Of a stretch of 46,523 nt of DNA, positions 16,791 through 25,541 are shown in pieces. Origin of the DNA: SAR324 cluster bacterium. Lineage in GTDB: Bacteria; SAR324; NAC60-12. A model generated the notes under the pieces. The model was not told the origin of the DNA. It was given only the letters and a program-made list of their open reading frames with translations, and did no database searches. Made by a program: the position numbers and the translations under genes. The stretch is taken from the NCBI GenBank assembly GCA_014382365.1, contig JACNJW010000018.1:1-46523 (forward strand), in the 5' to 3' direction. The stretch's first letter is position 1. Each line of letters opens with the position of its first letter.

Positions 16791-16820
16791 AAAATCCAAA
16801 GCAGTACACGTACGGATTTT
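16791..16820. terminator. Possible bidirectional terminator between convergent genes
   Basis: AAAATCC (16791-16797) and GGATTTT (16814-16820) are inverted between the stops of the Wzz and pmbA genes. On either strand the 3' arm ends in a T-run. The loop is long (16 nt), so this is tentative. Confidence 0.4.
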
Positions 16821-16824
16821 AGCA

Positions 16825-18168
16825 TCAGGCTGAGACGGTCAAACCTTCAATCAACATTGCAGGAATGAAGGAGTGCGTCAGTTCAGGTTGATAAGTATTT
16901 CCCATGCCCTGTATCTGCTTTAGTACATCGAAGAAATTTCCGGCAACAGTGATACTGTCAACAGGCTGAATCCGCTTGCCATTTTCAATTAAAAAACCCT
17001 GTACTCCAATCGAAATATCTCCACTGACTGGATTACAGCCGGCATGTCCTTCAAGCTGGGTGACCATCAGGCATTTGCTGTTTAGTTCACAAAGCTGCTG
17101 CAGGCTGTAATCACCAGTCGGCCATACCAGATTGTGTGAACGGGTACCTATACCGCCGGAAGATCCGCGAGCTGCATGTCCGGTTGAAGTTTTGTTGTCT
17201 TTGCGTGCAGATTCAACGTGGTACAAAAAATTACGGAAAACACCATTTTCAATCAGCGGTAACGGTTTAGTTAAGAATCCTTCTCCATCAAGAAAACAGG
17301 AGCGGTTTCCGCCAACACGATGCGGATCATCAAGCAGAGTCAGTTCCGGTACCGCAATGCTTTCGCCGAGTTTTCCCTGCAGCCGTGACATTCCACGCTG
17401 TGCTGCTTCTGCGGAAAAGGCACCAAAGAACATGCCTAAAAATCTTGGTGCCATATATTCATCCAGCACCACAGGCATACTTCCGCCAGAAATGGAAGCA
17501 GCTTTCAGTAGTTCTGCAGCTTTTTCTACAGCTTCGATACCAATTCGTTTGCCGGCATCAGGATTCCATTCACGTCTGTGCATTATCTGCATACCGGATT
17601 TTCTGGAATCACCTTCCTGTAACAGCGGTCCGCACCAGGCAGCAACTTCATTTGACTGCTGTCTGTAGAAAACACCTCTGCTGGAAAGCAGCATAGACTC
17701 ATGACTAGCACGTGAAGCACCCAGATATGGAATTGAAACCACCCGCTTATCTGCAGCTTTGACTGCATCCTCAATCGACAATCCAAGTTCACTTAGATCC
17801 TCTGCATTCAGTAGATCGAGTTCCGGATTATAAAGTCCAAATGCAGCAGAGTCCGGTACTTCTGCAGGTGCATCCAGCATTTCAACGTCTGTTGGATCCT
17901 GCAATTTTGCGTTTTCACAGGCATTATTGAAAGCATTTTCTACGGACTCTGAACTCAGCCGCTCAGTTGAAGCAAGTCCAGTTCGTCCTCCGTCGAGCAC
18001 TCTGATTCCCAGACCAAGACTGGTGGACTGTTCAACTTTTTCCACCTTGCCCTCCTGTATTTCTACATCCAGTGATTCACTGCGTTCCACTACAACATCA
18101 ACATCTTTTAGTCCTTTTTTTGCTGCGAGCATCAAAACATGTTCTGCAGCCTGCTTCATCTTGAGCAT
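16825..18168 (-). CDS. pmbA: PmbA/TldE-family metalloprotease subunit
   Basis: 447 residues, the normal length. The N-terminal domain has DVVVERSESLDVEIQEGKVEKV and a GLGIRVLDGGRTGLAST segment typical of TldD/PmbA proteins. The C-terminal domain carries GGIGTRSHNLVWPTGDYSLQQL, GHAGCNPVSGDISIGVQGF and the final MLIEGLTVS, as in PmbA. The TldD zinc signature HExxH is absent, so this is the E (PmbA) subunit. PmbA/TldE partners TldD to degrade unfolded peptides and to process antitoxins or peptide precursors. tldD is not in the window. The start ATG at 18168 is preceded by AAGGG about 9 nt upstream. Confidence 0.9.
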   Translation of the reverse strand: MLKMKQAAEHVLMLAAKKGLKDVDVVVERSESLDVEIQEGKVEKVEQSTSLGLGIRVLDGGRTGLASTERLSSESVENAFNNACENAKLQDPTDVEMLDAPAEVPDSAAFGLYNPELDLLNAEDLSELGLSIEDAVKAADKRVVSIPYLGASRASHESMLLSSRGVFYRQQSNEVAAWCGPLLQEGDSRKSGMQIMHRREWNPDAGKRIGIEAVEKAAELLKAASISGGSMPVVLDEYMAPRFLGMFFGAFSAEAAQRGMSRLQGKLGESIAVPELTLLDDPHRVGGNRSCFLDGEGFLTKPLPLIENGVFRNFLYHVESARKDNKTSTGHAARGSSGGIGTRSHNLVWPTGDYSLQQLCELNSKCLMVTQLEGHAGCNPVSGDISIGVQGFLIENGKRIQPVDSITVAGNFFDVLKQIQGMGNTYQPELTHSFIPAMLIEGLTVSA

Positions 18169-18454
18169 ATGTATTTTCCCTTTTCTGGTGAATTAAAATA
18201 ATATTTGCAGGCCTCATCCACTGGATATTGATAATTCTCTACTAAGCTCTGCTGGAATAATTATACACTTATCGGCGACGATAAAAAACTGCTTTATGCA
18301 AGATTCTGAACTTTGAAAATCCCTGCAAAATGAAACATAAGCCGCTTGCCACTTGACTTCAGTTTTAATAGACTCAACAGGAGCAGTAGCTAAAAAAAGA
18401 AGCTGTGATTTTGATTTTTTTCAATTAGTCTTGGTACTGATTGACAATCAAGTT

Positions 18455-18460
18455 AAGGAA
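18455..18460 (+). promoter_or_regulatory. Shine-Dalgarno deciding the start of the Lrp/AsnC gene
   Basis: AAGGAA lies 4 nt before the ATG at 18465. The in-frame TTG at 18441 lacks a comparable site. Confidence 0.65.
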
Positions 18461-18464
18461 ACAG

Positions 18465-18950
18465 ATGAAACTGGACGAAATCGATCTGAATATTTTAGTT
18501 GCCCTGCAGGACAATGGCCGAATTACAAAAACCAAACTTGCAGAAAAAGTTCACCTTTCTGTCAGTCCCTGCCACGAACGGGTAAAACGACTGGAGCAGG
18601 CCGGCTACATTAAGGGCTACCAGACTAAAATTGACATTGACAGGATTGTACGTAACTCACTGGTCTTTGTTCAGGTACATCTAAAACAGCACCGTGCCGA
18701 GGATTTTATCAAATTTAATGAAGCAATCCTGCAGACTCCTGAAGTAATCGAGTGCCATGCTTTAGGCGGCGGAGTTGATTATTATCTCAAAATGATCGTT
18801 AACGATATCAAACATTACCAGCAGAAAATCGAATTCCTGCTTGGTTCAGACCTGAACATTGAGCGTTACTATACTCACATTGTCACCAAGTTGGTCAAAC
18901 AAAGCGGCTATCCGATTGCGGAGTTGCTTATGACAGAAAGAGATCTTTGA
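18465..18950 (+). CDS. Lrp/AsnC-family transcriptional regulator
   Basis: 161 residues from the ATG at 18465. The N-terminal winged helix-turn-helix includes MKLDEIDLNILVALQDNGRI and LSVSPCHERVKRLEQAGYI, a near-consensus Lrp recognition helix. The C-terminal RAM (ligand-binding, oligomerising) domain carries LVFVQVHLKQH, VIECHALGGGVDYYLKMIV and IERYYTHIVTKLV. It binds DNA as dimers/octamers and senses an amino acid. asd starts 52 bp downstream on the same strand, with lysC after it, so control of aspartate-family amino-acid synthesis is a plausible local role (inference from context). Confidence 0.9.
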   Translation: MKLDEIDLNILVALQDNGRITKTKLAEKVHLSVSPCHERVKRLEQAGYIKGYQTKIDIDRIVRNSLVFVQVHLKQHRAEDFIKFNEAILQTPEVIECHALGGGVDYYLKMIVNDIKHYQQKIEFLLGSDLNIERYYTHIVTKLVKQSGYPIAELLMTERDL

Positions 18951-19002
18951 AACCTCCTCTTCAGCAACAAAAACACTCTTCAAGCAGTCAGCTAAAAACA
19001 TA

Positions 19003-20022
19003 ATGAAAAAATATACTATTGCGGTGGTCGGCGCCCTCGGAAATGTCGGTACTGAAATGCGCAGTATTCTGGAAAAAAGTAAGCTGCCAATCGAAAAGTT
19101 GGTTCTGCTCGATCTTGCACAAAATGCCGGTACAAAAATCAGCTGGTGCGGAGAAGTATACACAGTCGAAACAGCAAACGCTAAAGCCTTTTCCGGAGTC
19201 GATATTGCAATCATGAGTGCCGGAGCAGGAGCTTCACTTGAATTGTCACCTGAGGCAGTCAAACGAGGCTGCGTGGTAATCGACAATTCTACTGCCTTCA
19301 GAATGGCACCGGAGCATCCACTGGTTATTCCGGAGGTCAATGCGGAGGCTCTGGAAAAACATGTTGGAATAATTGCCAATCCAAACTGCTCGACAATTCA
19401 AATGCTGGTTGTCCTCAAACCGCTCCATGATCACTACAAAATCAAACGTGTAATTGTCAGCACCTACCAGGCCGTCAGTGGCTCCGGACAGGCTGCAGTT
19501 GAGGAGTTACAGAATCAAGCCCGGGCTTTTTCTGCCGGAGATGAAATACATGCTGAGGTCTATCCGCATCAGATTGCCTTCAATATTTTACCGCATATTG
19601 ATATTTTTCTGGAGAATGGTTACAGCAAAGAAGAGATGAAAATGATTCTGGAAACAGCAAAAATTCTTGATCCAAATATCAAAATGACTTCTACAACTGT
19701 CCGTGTACCTGTGACAACAAGTCACAGCGAAAGTCTGAATATTGAGACCGAAAAACCCTTTGAAATTGCAGACATCAAAGCACTGTTGGAGTCCGCACCC
19801 GGAATTGAACTTGAAGATGATCCTGAAAACAATGTGTATCCAATGGCGCTCAATGCTGCCGGAAAAGATGCAGTTTTTGTTGGAAGAATCCGCCGCGATT
19901 TTTCTACAGACAATGCACTGAACATGTGGTGTGTTTCAGATAATCTGCGTAAAGGTGCGGCACTGAACACCGTTCAAATTGCAGAGGAACTCGTCAAAAG
20001 GAATTTGGTGCGGGTTCCGTAA
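19003..20022 (+). CDS. asd: Aspartate-semialdehyde dehydrogenase
   Basis: 339 residues. The N-terminal Rossmann motif is VVGALGNVGTEM (about 8-19). The active-site Cys is in ANPNCSTIQ (Cys129), the substrate-phosphate region in YQAVSGSGQ, and the catalytic His in the conserved VPVTTSHSES segment. It reduces beta-aspartyl phosphate to aspartate semialdehyde with NADPH, feeding lysine/diaminopimelate, threonine and methionine synthesis. The aspartate kinase gene follows after 26 bp and supplies its substrate, so the two form an operon, with an Lrp/AsnC gene immediately upstream. Nothing is unusual in length or motifs. Confidence 0.95.
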   Translation: MKKYTIAVVGALGNVGTEMRSILEKSKLPIEKLVLLDLAQNAGTKISWCGEVYTVETANAKAFSGVDIAIMSAGAGASLELSPEAVKRGCVVIDNSTAFRMAPEHPLVIPEVNAEALEKHVGIIANPNCSTIQMLVVLKPLHDHYKIKRVIVSTYQAVSGSGQAAVEELQNQARAFSAGDEIHAEVYPHQIAFNILPHIDIFLENGYSKEEMKMILETAKILDPNIKMTSTTVRVPVTTSHSESLNIETEKPFEIADIKALLESAPGIELEDDPENNVYPMALNAAGKDAVFVGRIRRDFSTDNALNMWCVSDNLRKGAALNTVQIAEELVKRNLVRVP

Positions 20023-20048
20023 AAAAACTATAAATTTATTTAGAGAAA

Positions 20049-21194
20049 ATGAGAAAAAAAAATAGTCCTGAAAATTCAATCATTGTAATGAAATTCGGTG
20101 GAACCAGTGTCAGAAGTGAAGAGGCACGTGCTAGTGCAGTCGAGCATATCCGCAGGAATGCTGAATCCGGCAGTCAGGTAGTGGTAGTCGTTTCTGCAAT
20201 GGGACGTAAGGGTGAGCCTTATGCAACAGATACTTTGATTTCTTTACTCAAAGATCTCGGAGAACCCGTCAATCCTGCAGAACTTGATGCAGTAATGAGT
20301 CTTGGCGAAACCCTGAGTTCTGCATTTTTTTCACATTTGCTCAGTCAAAACAACTTACCTGCACAAGCCTTTACCGGCCAGCAGGCAGGTATTTTAACCG
20401 ATGATAATCCTGGTAATGCTGAAATTCTGAAAATAAATCCGACTCGAATCAGGAGTGCCTTAAATGCAGGAAAGATTGCAGTTGTGGCAGGTTTTCAGGG
20501 TGCAACCTCAGCAGGCGATGTGCGCACACTTGGACGCGGAGGCAGTGACACCAGTGCCGTTGCACTGGCTTCTGCCTTGAATGCAGAAAAAGTTGAAATT
20601 TATTCAGATGTAGACGGAATCGCAAATTGCGATCCCCGTCAAATTGCAGAGGCAGTTTTTATGGATAAAATCAGTGCTGCACAAATTCTCTCCATGGCCA
20701 ACGAAGGCAGCAAGGTTATTCATCCGCGTGCAATCAAAGCAGCACTGCAAACACAAACCCCGATTGTAGCGCGCAACACCTTCAGCAATGCCCAGGGAAC
20801 TACCATTTTTCACAGTACGGCTGATGAAGAAACCAGTCAGGCCGCCCTGGCACATCGTGACGAAATGTGTCTACTTGTGTTTGAAGCCAATGCAGATGCA
20901 GATGAATTAATTCCGGAGCTGATCCGTGTTGATGAGCGACGATTTGTACTGAAGAATGATGTGTATCTGGAAAGCAGAATAAAGGAGCTACAAAAGAAAT
21001 TCGGTAAACTCCGTCAAGAAAACGGCTGGGCCACGATTTCAGTTGTCTTTGATAAAGCTGCTGCAGAAAGTATCTTGATTGCAGATACTGAAAAAATTCC
21101 TGCCGGCAATAATGTAATCAGCTACCTGTTGAAAGAAGATTGTTTAAGGTCTTCTTTAGAAACACTCTATGGGCATTATATTTTAGCTGAATGA
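20049..21194 (+). CDS. lysC: Aspartate kinase with atypical C-terminal region
   Basis: 381 residues. The catalytic domain is clear: VMKFGGTSVRSEEAR (about 13-27), LGETLSSAF, the GFQGATSAGDVRTLGRGGSD segment with the ATP/aspartate loops, and YSDVDGIANCDPR, then AAQILSMANEGSKVIHPRA. It phosphorylates aspartate, the first step of the aspartate family. Beyond about residue 270 the sequence does not show the usual tandem ACT motifs; it instead has ADELIPELIRVDERRFVLKN and a helical stretch. The protein is shorter than common 400-450-residue LysC forms, so feedback control by lysine or threonine may be reduced or different (inference). It is in an operon with asd. Confidence 0.9.
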   Translation: MRKKNSPENSIIVMKFGGTSVRSEEARASAVEHIRRNAESGSQVVVVVSAMGRKGEPYATDTLISLLKDLGEPVNPAELDAVMSLGETLSSAFFSHLLSQNNLPAQAFTGQQAGILTDDNPGNAEILKINPTRIRSALNAGKIAVVAGFQGATSAGDVRTLGRGGSDTSAVALASALNAEKVEIYSDVDGIANCDPRQIAEAVFMDKISAAQILSMANEGSKVIHPRAIKAALQTQTPIVARNTFSNAQGTTIFHSTADEETSQAALAHRDEMCLLVFEANADADELIPELIRVDERRFVLKNDVYLESRIKELQKKFGKLRQENGWATISVVFDKAAAESILIADTEKIPAGNNVISYLLKEDCLRSSLETLYGHYILAE

Positions 21195-21204
21195 CTACTG
21201 AATA

Positions 21205-21855
21205 CTAATTCCGAAGCAATGAATATGCTGAACCAAAACGGCCGATAACTGTGAGCCAGCAGAGACTCCCGAACATGACTGCCAACATTGGAAAATATGC
21301 CGGAAAAAGACAAACGACGATGTAGAATACAATCGTTTCTGTACCTTCAGTCAAACCTCCCAAATAGTAAAAAGCCTTCTGTCCATGTGCATCTGAAGAG
21401 ATTCCGTGCTTCTCTGCAATGACTGCAAAAGCAAGAAAACTCGAACCTGTGCCAACAAAGGAAAAAATTAAAAACGATGCCGCCAGCCCATTGGCATCCG
21501 GTGCTGCCAGTGCAAAACCCAATATTACTGCAGAATAAAAAATAAAATCACAGGTAATATCAAGGTAACCGCCTAAATTAGTCACACCGTTACGGCGTGC
21601 GACTGCACCATCCAGTCCGTCTAAAAAACGGTTCACCAAAATTAGAATCAGTGCAACAGGATAAAGTTCAAGCCAGAGCAACGGAACTGCAAAAAGACCA
21701 ACAGCAAAACCAGTAAGTGTAATACTGTTGGCCGAAATATGTCGTGGGACATAATTTGCGATATCATCCATTGTCGGATGCACATACGTGTTTGCCCAGT
21801 GGTCAACCATGAGAATTTTAAGACAGGATGTTGGGTTTAGTTCAAATTGTATCAA
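21205..21855 (-). CDS. CDP-alcohol phosphatidyltransferase family protein
   Basis: 216 residues, integral membrane, with about six hydrophobic segments. The family signature appears as DGLDGAVAR followed by GGYLDITCD: all Asp/Gly/Ala/Arg positions are present, but seven rather than the usual eight residues separate AR from the next Gly. It transfers a phosphoalcohol between CDP-activated and acceptor lipids, as in phospholipid synthesis; the acceptor cannot be told. The start is ambiguous. The TTG at 21855 has AGAGG 6 nt upstream; the ATG at 21810 (MVDHWANTY) has no SD but yields a more typical N-terminus. It lies 63 bp behind the coaBC-like gene. Confidence 0.82.
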   Translation of the reverse strand: MIQFELNPTSCLKILMVDHWANTYVHPTMDDIANYVPRHISANSITLTGFAVGLFAVPLLWLELYPVALILILVNRFLDGLDGAVARRNGVTNLGGYLDITCDFIFYSAVILGFALAAPDANGLAASFLIFSFVGTGSSFLAFAVIAEKHGISSDAHGQKAFYYLGGLTEGTETIVFYIVVCLFPAYFPMLAVMFGSLCWLTVIGRFGSAYSLLRN

Positions 21856-21918
21856 ATTAAGCCTCTGCTGTTTTTGTAGTGACGTAGGCTAAAGCAAAAT
21901 CTTACAGTATAAAAACAC

Positions 21919-23166
21919 TTAGTTTTGTTCAATTCTATCAAGGAGTGCATTGGCAATTCCTTCCTTGCCGACAAACTTTTGAGGTTCCAGATTTGGATCC
22001 AGTAACCAGGCAACCTGCGTTCCGTCTGCTTGAAATTCTTCTGCACGGTTGGCCACAATCAGTTGTGAACCGTCTTTTTCTGAAAGTCTTTTTTCTGCAA
22101 TTGAGATCAATTCCTGATGTGAAACATTTTCTTCATACTTGAAACTGACCATTTTAAGTGCAGGAAACTGCTTGCGAACTTCATCAATCAGCTTTTGCGT
22201 CGGCAGCAATTTCAATGTTAACTGCTGATTACTGGCAATTTTTCCGTCATAAACAGATTCCGGCTGATAATCAGCCACTGCAGCAGTAAAAACACCCCAG
22301 TCAAAAGAGGCTCCCTCTAGTGCTTCGTTCACGATTTTACAGTAATCATCGTAGGTTGCAACTTTTTTGGCCTGCAAAAAATCCGGTGCAGAGCGGCTTC
22401 CTTTTCCAAGAATCAATTCAACAGATGCACCCCGCAGCCATGCCTCACGGGCCAACTGGATGGAAAGAGCACCACTGAAACGTGTCGTAATTCGGCGGAT
22501 ATTATCCAGTGGAACCGGTGTCGGTCCTCCGGTTATCAGCATTGATTTTCCGCGTAACGGGGATTTACTGAGTGTCCTGATTGTTGCTGCAACTATCAGT
22601 TCCAGTGAAGCCAGATTATTTTTACCGTGTGTCTGCTGCGGTGGAATCAGAGTTACACCCATTTTCTGCAGAGTCTGCATTGAACTTGTTAAGATGCTGT
22701 TATGCATTGCTCCGTGCATTGCCGGTGCAAACAGGACCGGAATTCCCTGACGTTCCATGCGCCCCAGGGCTGCCGCAATTGCAGCAGTGACCACAGAATC
22801 CGCAATTCCTGAAGCTGCTTTATTCAAGGTGTTGTAAGATGCAGGTGCAACCACAAACACATCAAACGGTGTCGAGTCACTCAAATGTTCTGCATCGGAG
22901 GTGAAACCGTCAATGACCGGATTTTGGGAACACCATTCAAGTGCTTCTCTCGCAACATAACGCAACCCTTCAGTGGTTGCATAAACTACTACATCTGCAC
23001 CTTCCCTGCGAAAATCACGAATCAAATCCGGCATCCGATAAGCTGCAATACTTCCTGTAATCAGCAAAGCGATGCGTTTTCCAGACAGATGCTTACCAGT
23101 AATATGGATTTCACGGTCAGCATATTCTGAAGGTGGAGGTGGTTCTAAATTCCAGTTTAAAGACAT
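21919..23166 (-). CDS. coaBC: CoaBC-like phosphopantothenoylcysteine decarboxylase/synthetase, divergent
   Basis: 415 residues with the two-domain CoaBC layout. The N-terminal flavoprotein has GKRIALLITGSIAAYRMPDLIR, a His before FDVFVVAPASYNTLNKAASGIAD (the usual motif is PASANT) and APAMHGAMHNS. The C-terminal ligase domain starts at LITGGPTPVPLDNIRRIT. The usual TAGGTxEPID...NRSSGKMG motif is replaced by GGPTPVPLDNIRRITTRFSG, so this is a diverged member. Canonical CoaBC makes 4'-phosphopantetheine for coenzyme A by CTP-dependent cysteine addition and FMN-dependent decarboxylation. It is probably in an operon with phoH upstream and the CDP-alcohol transferase downstream. Confidence 0.82.
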   Translation of the reverse strand: MSLNWNLEPPPPSEYADREIHITGKHLSGKRIALLITGSIAAYRMPDLIRDFRREGADVVVYATTEGLRYVAREALEWCSQNPVIDGFTSDAEHLSDSTPFDVFVVAPASYNTLNKAASGIADSVVTAAIAAALGRMERQGIPVLFAPAMHGAMHNSILTSSMQTLQKMGVTLIPPQQTHGKNNLASLELIVAATIRTLSKSPLRGKSMLITGGPTPVPLDNIRRITTRFSGALSIQLAREAWLRGASVELILGKGSRSAPDFLQAKKVATYDDYCKIVNEALEGASFDWGVFTAAVADYQPESVYDGKIASNQQLTLKLLPTQKLIDEVRKQFPALKMVSFKYEENVSHQELISIAEKRLSEKDGSQLIVANRAEEFQADGTQVAWLLDPNLEPQKFVGKEGIANALLDRIEQN

Positions 23167-23297
23167 TAATGATTAAAGTTACAGGTTATTGATTTAAGGC
23201 CCCGTTTTGGCTGAAGATTGAGATTTCTCATTTTACAAGTTCTGCAATCTTTGCCGGAAATAATTAAAAATATTCTTAACCCCCGATTCCTGTCAGC

Positions 23298-24638
23298 TCA
23301 CATCACAGTTGCTGCCAACTCTGCCAGCAGAGAGCGTTCACAACTGCTGAAACGTACATGCCCTGCCAACTGAGAATCTTTGAAGCGCTCCACCAGTCTG
23401 CTGAGTCCGTTTGACGCAAGGTTAATATTCTGATTATCAATCTGATTCGGGTCTCCAGTCAAAACAATTTTTGTACCTTCTCCAACCCGGGTGACAATCG
23501 TTTTCATTTCATGTGCTGTCAAATTCTGTGCTTCATCAACAATCATGTACTGCTGTGGAATCGTCCGTCCGCGAATATAGGTTAGTGGTTCAACCACCAG
23601 CATTCCACGCTCCAGCAATTCATGATAACTGTCACGTTTTGAAGTGCTTTTTGCGCCGTTGTTGTTTATCAATAACTCCAAATTATCAAAAATCGGCTGC
23701 ATCCATGGAGACAGCTTTTCCTGTGTGTCTCCCGGCAGATAACCCAGATCCCGTCCCATGGGAAAAATCGGGCGCGAGACCAGCATTCTTGCATAAATTT
23801 TTTCGACCATCATCTGCTGCAAACCAACTGCCAATGCCAGTAATGTTTTACCGGTTCCGGATTTTCCACTGAGAGAGACCAGCGGAATTTTTGGATTAAG
23901 CAGCAGTGCCAGTGCAAGGCGCTGTTCCGGATTTCGCGGCCTGATGCCCCAGACACCCTGCTCTTTTGGAAGCACTTCAAATTTTTTCCTGGCAGAATTA
24001 AACGCTGCCAGCACTTCTTCATCAGGAACATCGGAGCTGCACAGCAACAGACCTTCATTTGGAAAAAAATCTGCATTTTCCTGCTGCTCTGCAAAGACCT
24101 CTTCCGGATTTATGAAAGACTGCTTATTAAAACTCCGTAACTGCTGTTTAGTAACTTCTGTACGACGTATGCCAGAATAGAGAATCGAATCATCCGGCCT
24201 GCGGCCTGCAAAGGACAACGTTGGTAGACTTAGTGTGTTGGCCTTAGTCCTTAAATTTTCATTTTGTGTAATAAAAACAACAGCTTTGTTTTTTTGCAAC
24301 AGCAGCCAGGCAACTGCAAGAATCCGGTTAGAAATACTCTGCAGATTAAAACTGTATGGAAAAGACGCAGACTCCGGATTCAAGAGTTCAATTCTTAATT
24401 TTCCTCCATTCGGCAGGCAGATTCCATCTACTAAACTACCATACTGCCGACACTGATCCAAGATTTGGCTTACTGTCTGGGCAGAACGTCCCTTTTCTCC
24501 TAAATCCTGCTTGAGATTATCCAACTCTTCCAGAATACAGAACGGCAGTACAACTTCCTGCTCAGGATAATCAAAAAGTGCCTCAGGTGAATAAAGCAAC
24601 ACACTAAGATCAAGAACGTAAACTGCAGTGCTGCTCAT
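23298..24638 (-). CDS. phoH: PIN-domain PhoH family ATPase (PhoH2 type)
   Basis: 446 residues. The N-terminal PIN-type RNase domain (about 5-150) has VYVLDLSVLLYSPEALF and later acidic residues in EELDNLK. The C-terminal PhoH ATPase has Walker A SLSGKSGTGKTLLALAVG (about 260-275), MIVDEAQNLTAHEMKTI (Walker B) and VLTGDPNQIDN. PhoH2 proteins couple RNA unwinding and cleavage. There is no antitoxin gene next to it, unlike mycobacterial phoAT-phoH2. It is first of a minus-strand run of three genes, with 131 bp before the coaBC-like gene. Confidence 0.92.
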   Translation of the reverse strand: MSSTAVYVLDLSVLLYSPEALFDYPEQEVVLPFCILEELDNLKQDLGEKGRSAQTVSQILDQCRQYGSLVDGICLPNGGKLRIELLNPESASFPYSFNLQSISNRILAVAWLLLQKNKAVVFITQNENLRTKANTLSLPTLSFAGRRPDDSILYSGIRRTEVTKQQLRSFNKQSFINPEEVFAEQQENADFFPNEGLLLCSSDVPDEEVLAAFNSARKKFEVLPKEQGVWGIRPRNPEQRLALALLLNPKIPLVSLSGKSGTGKTLLALAVGLQQMMVEKIYARMLVSRPIFPMGRDLGYLPGDTQEKLSPWMQPIFDNLELLINNNGAKSTSKRDSYHELLERGMLVVEPLTYIRGRTIPQQYMIVDEAQNLTAHEMKTIVTRVGEGTKIVLTGDPNQIDNQNINLASNGLSRLVERFKDSQLAGHVRFSSCERSLLAELAATVM

Positions 24639-24999
24639 CTGTTTTCAAGCTGGTAAAATTGCATGTAAAAAGTCTTCAATTGCCAAGGCATTAAAATTAA
24701 ACTTGGTGTTTTCACGAACAGCTTTCCTTACCCATTTTAAGCAGGGTGTCTGAAGTTATAATTCAGGATGGATTCAGTTTTCAACTGCAGTCAGCAACTT
24801 ATATAATCTACATTATTCTGAATGCAGCAGATACTATTATAAACCAGCTTAGGCAGATCATCAATCTAAGAGCACATGTTTTTGTAACTAAAATACCAGC
24901 AGATAAAAGTTCAAATTCTTGCATTTTTTTAGAAACTCAGGTACAAGATTAGTGACGGATATGATTTCCGCATCTCATTCTAGCTCTACAAAGTAAAAA
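24639..24999. other. Intergenic, 361 bp, divergent region between phoH and the TerB-like gene
   Basis: AT-rich and without a convincing ORF. A 68-codon open stretch (24746-24952) lacks a ribosome binding site and any recognisable domain. Both flanking promoters should lie here, but I cannot pinpoint them. Confidence 0.4.
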
Positions 25000-25467
25000 A
25001 TGGAACACCAATTACCATCCGGTTTACAGCCGGAACTGCTTGAAGACGACCAGAAACAATGGCTGGCCAATGCAATCTGCGGTGCGATTACCGCAGACGG
25101 CTCAATTGCACCTGAAGAACTTGAATACCTCGAACGTGCCCTCTCATTTTTACCTACACAAACAGCTGTAAATAATATGATGCAGGCCGTGAAGACTCAA
25201 AAACTTCCGCATTTAGAACGCCTGCCCGGTGCAACCAGAGAGATGGAAGTCAAAATTTTCATCGACATTGCCACAGTGATTTCTGTAGACAACGTACTGG
25301 GTGCAAACGAAATCGATTACCTGTTGTATATTGGACGAAAGCTCGGTTTTGGCCGCGAATTTGTCCGTGTTGTTATCCGCTGGGCCAGTGAGGGAATTGT
25401 CTTGAGACGAAAAATGCAGCACCTCATTGATGCAGGAAGCTCACTTGAAGCAGAATATACAGATTAA
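25000..25467 (+). CDS. TerB-like domain protein
   Basis: 155 residues, cytoplasmic and helical. The first half has WLANAICGAITADGSIAPEELEYLERAL, which matches the acidic metal-binding A-D-G-x-I-x-x-x-E helix hairpin of TerB/TerB-like domains. A second such unit occurs at VKIFIDIATVISVDNVLGANEIDYLLYIGRKLGF. The TerB fold is associated with tellurite resistance operons but is widespread in proteins of membrane stress or unknown function; no ter genes are nearby, so a resistance role should not be assumed. It stands alone on the plus strand. Confidence 0.7.
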   Translation: MEHQLPSGLQPELLEDDQKQWLANAICGAITADGSIAPEELEYLERALSFLPTQTAVNNMMQAVKTQKLPHLERLPGATREMEVKIFIDIATVISVDNVLGANEIDYLLYIGRKLGFGREFVRVVIRWASEGIVLRRKMQHLIDAGSSLEAEYTD

Positions 25468-25541
25468 GCAGCCAGATTGAGTTCTGCAGAATACAGAGCC
25501 TTTATCCTCAAAAATCAAATCCACAAAATCTGGTCACAGTT

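Noticed and set aside
24746..24952. 68-codon open stretch upstream of the TerB-like gene
   Set aside because: No RBS, no domain; likely promoter region.
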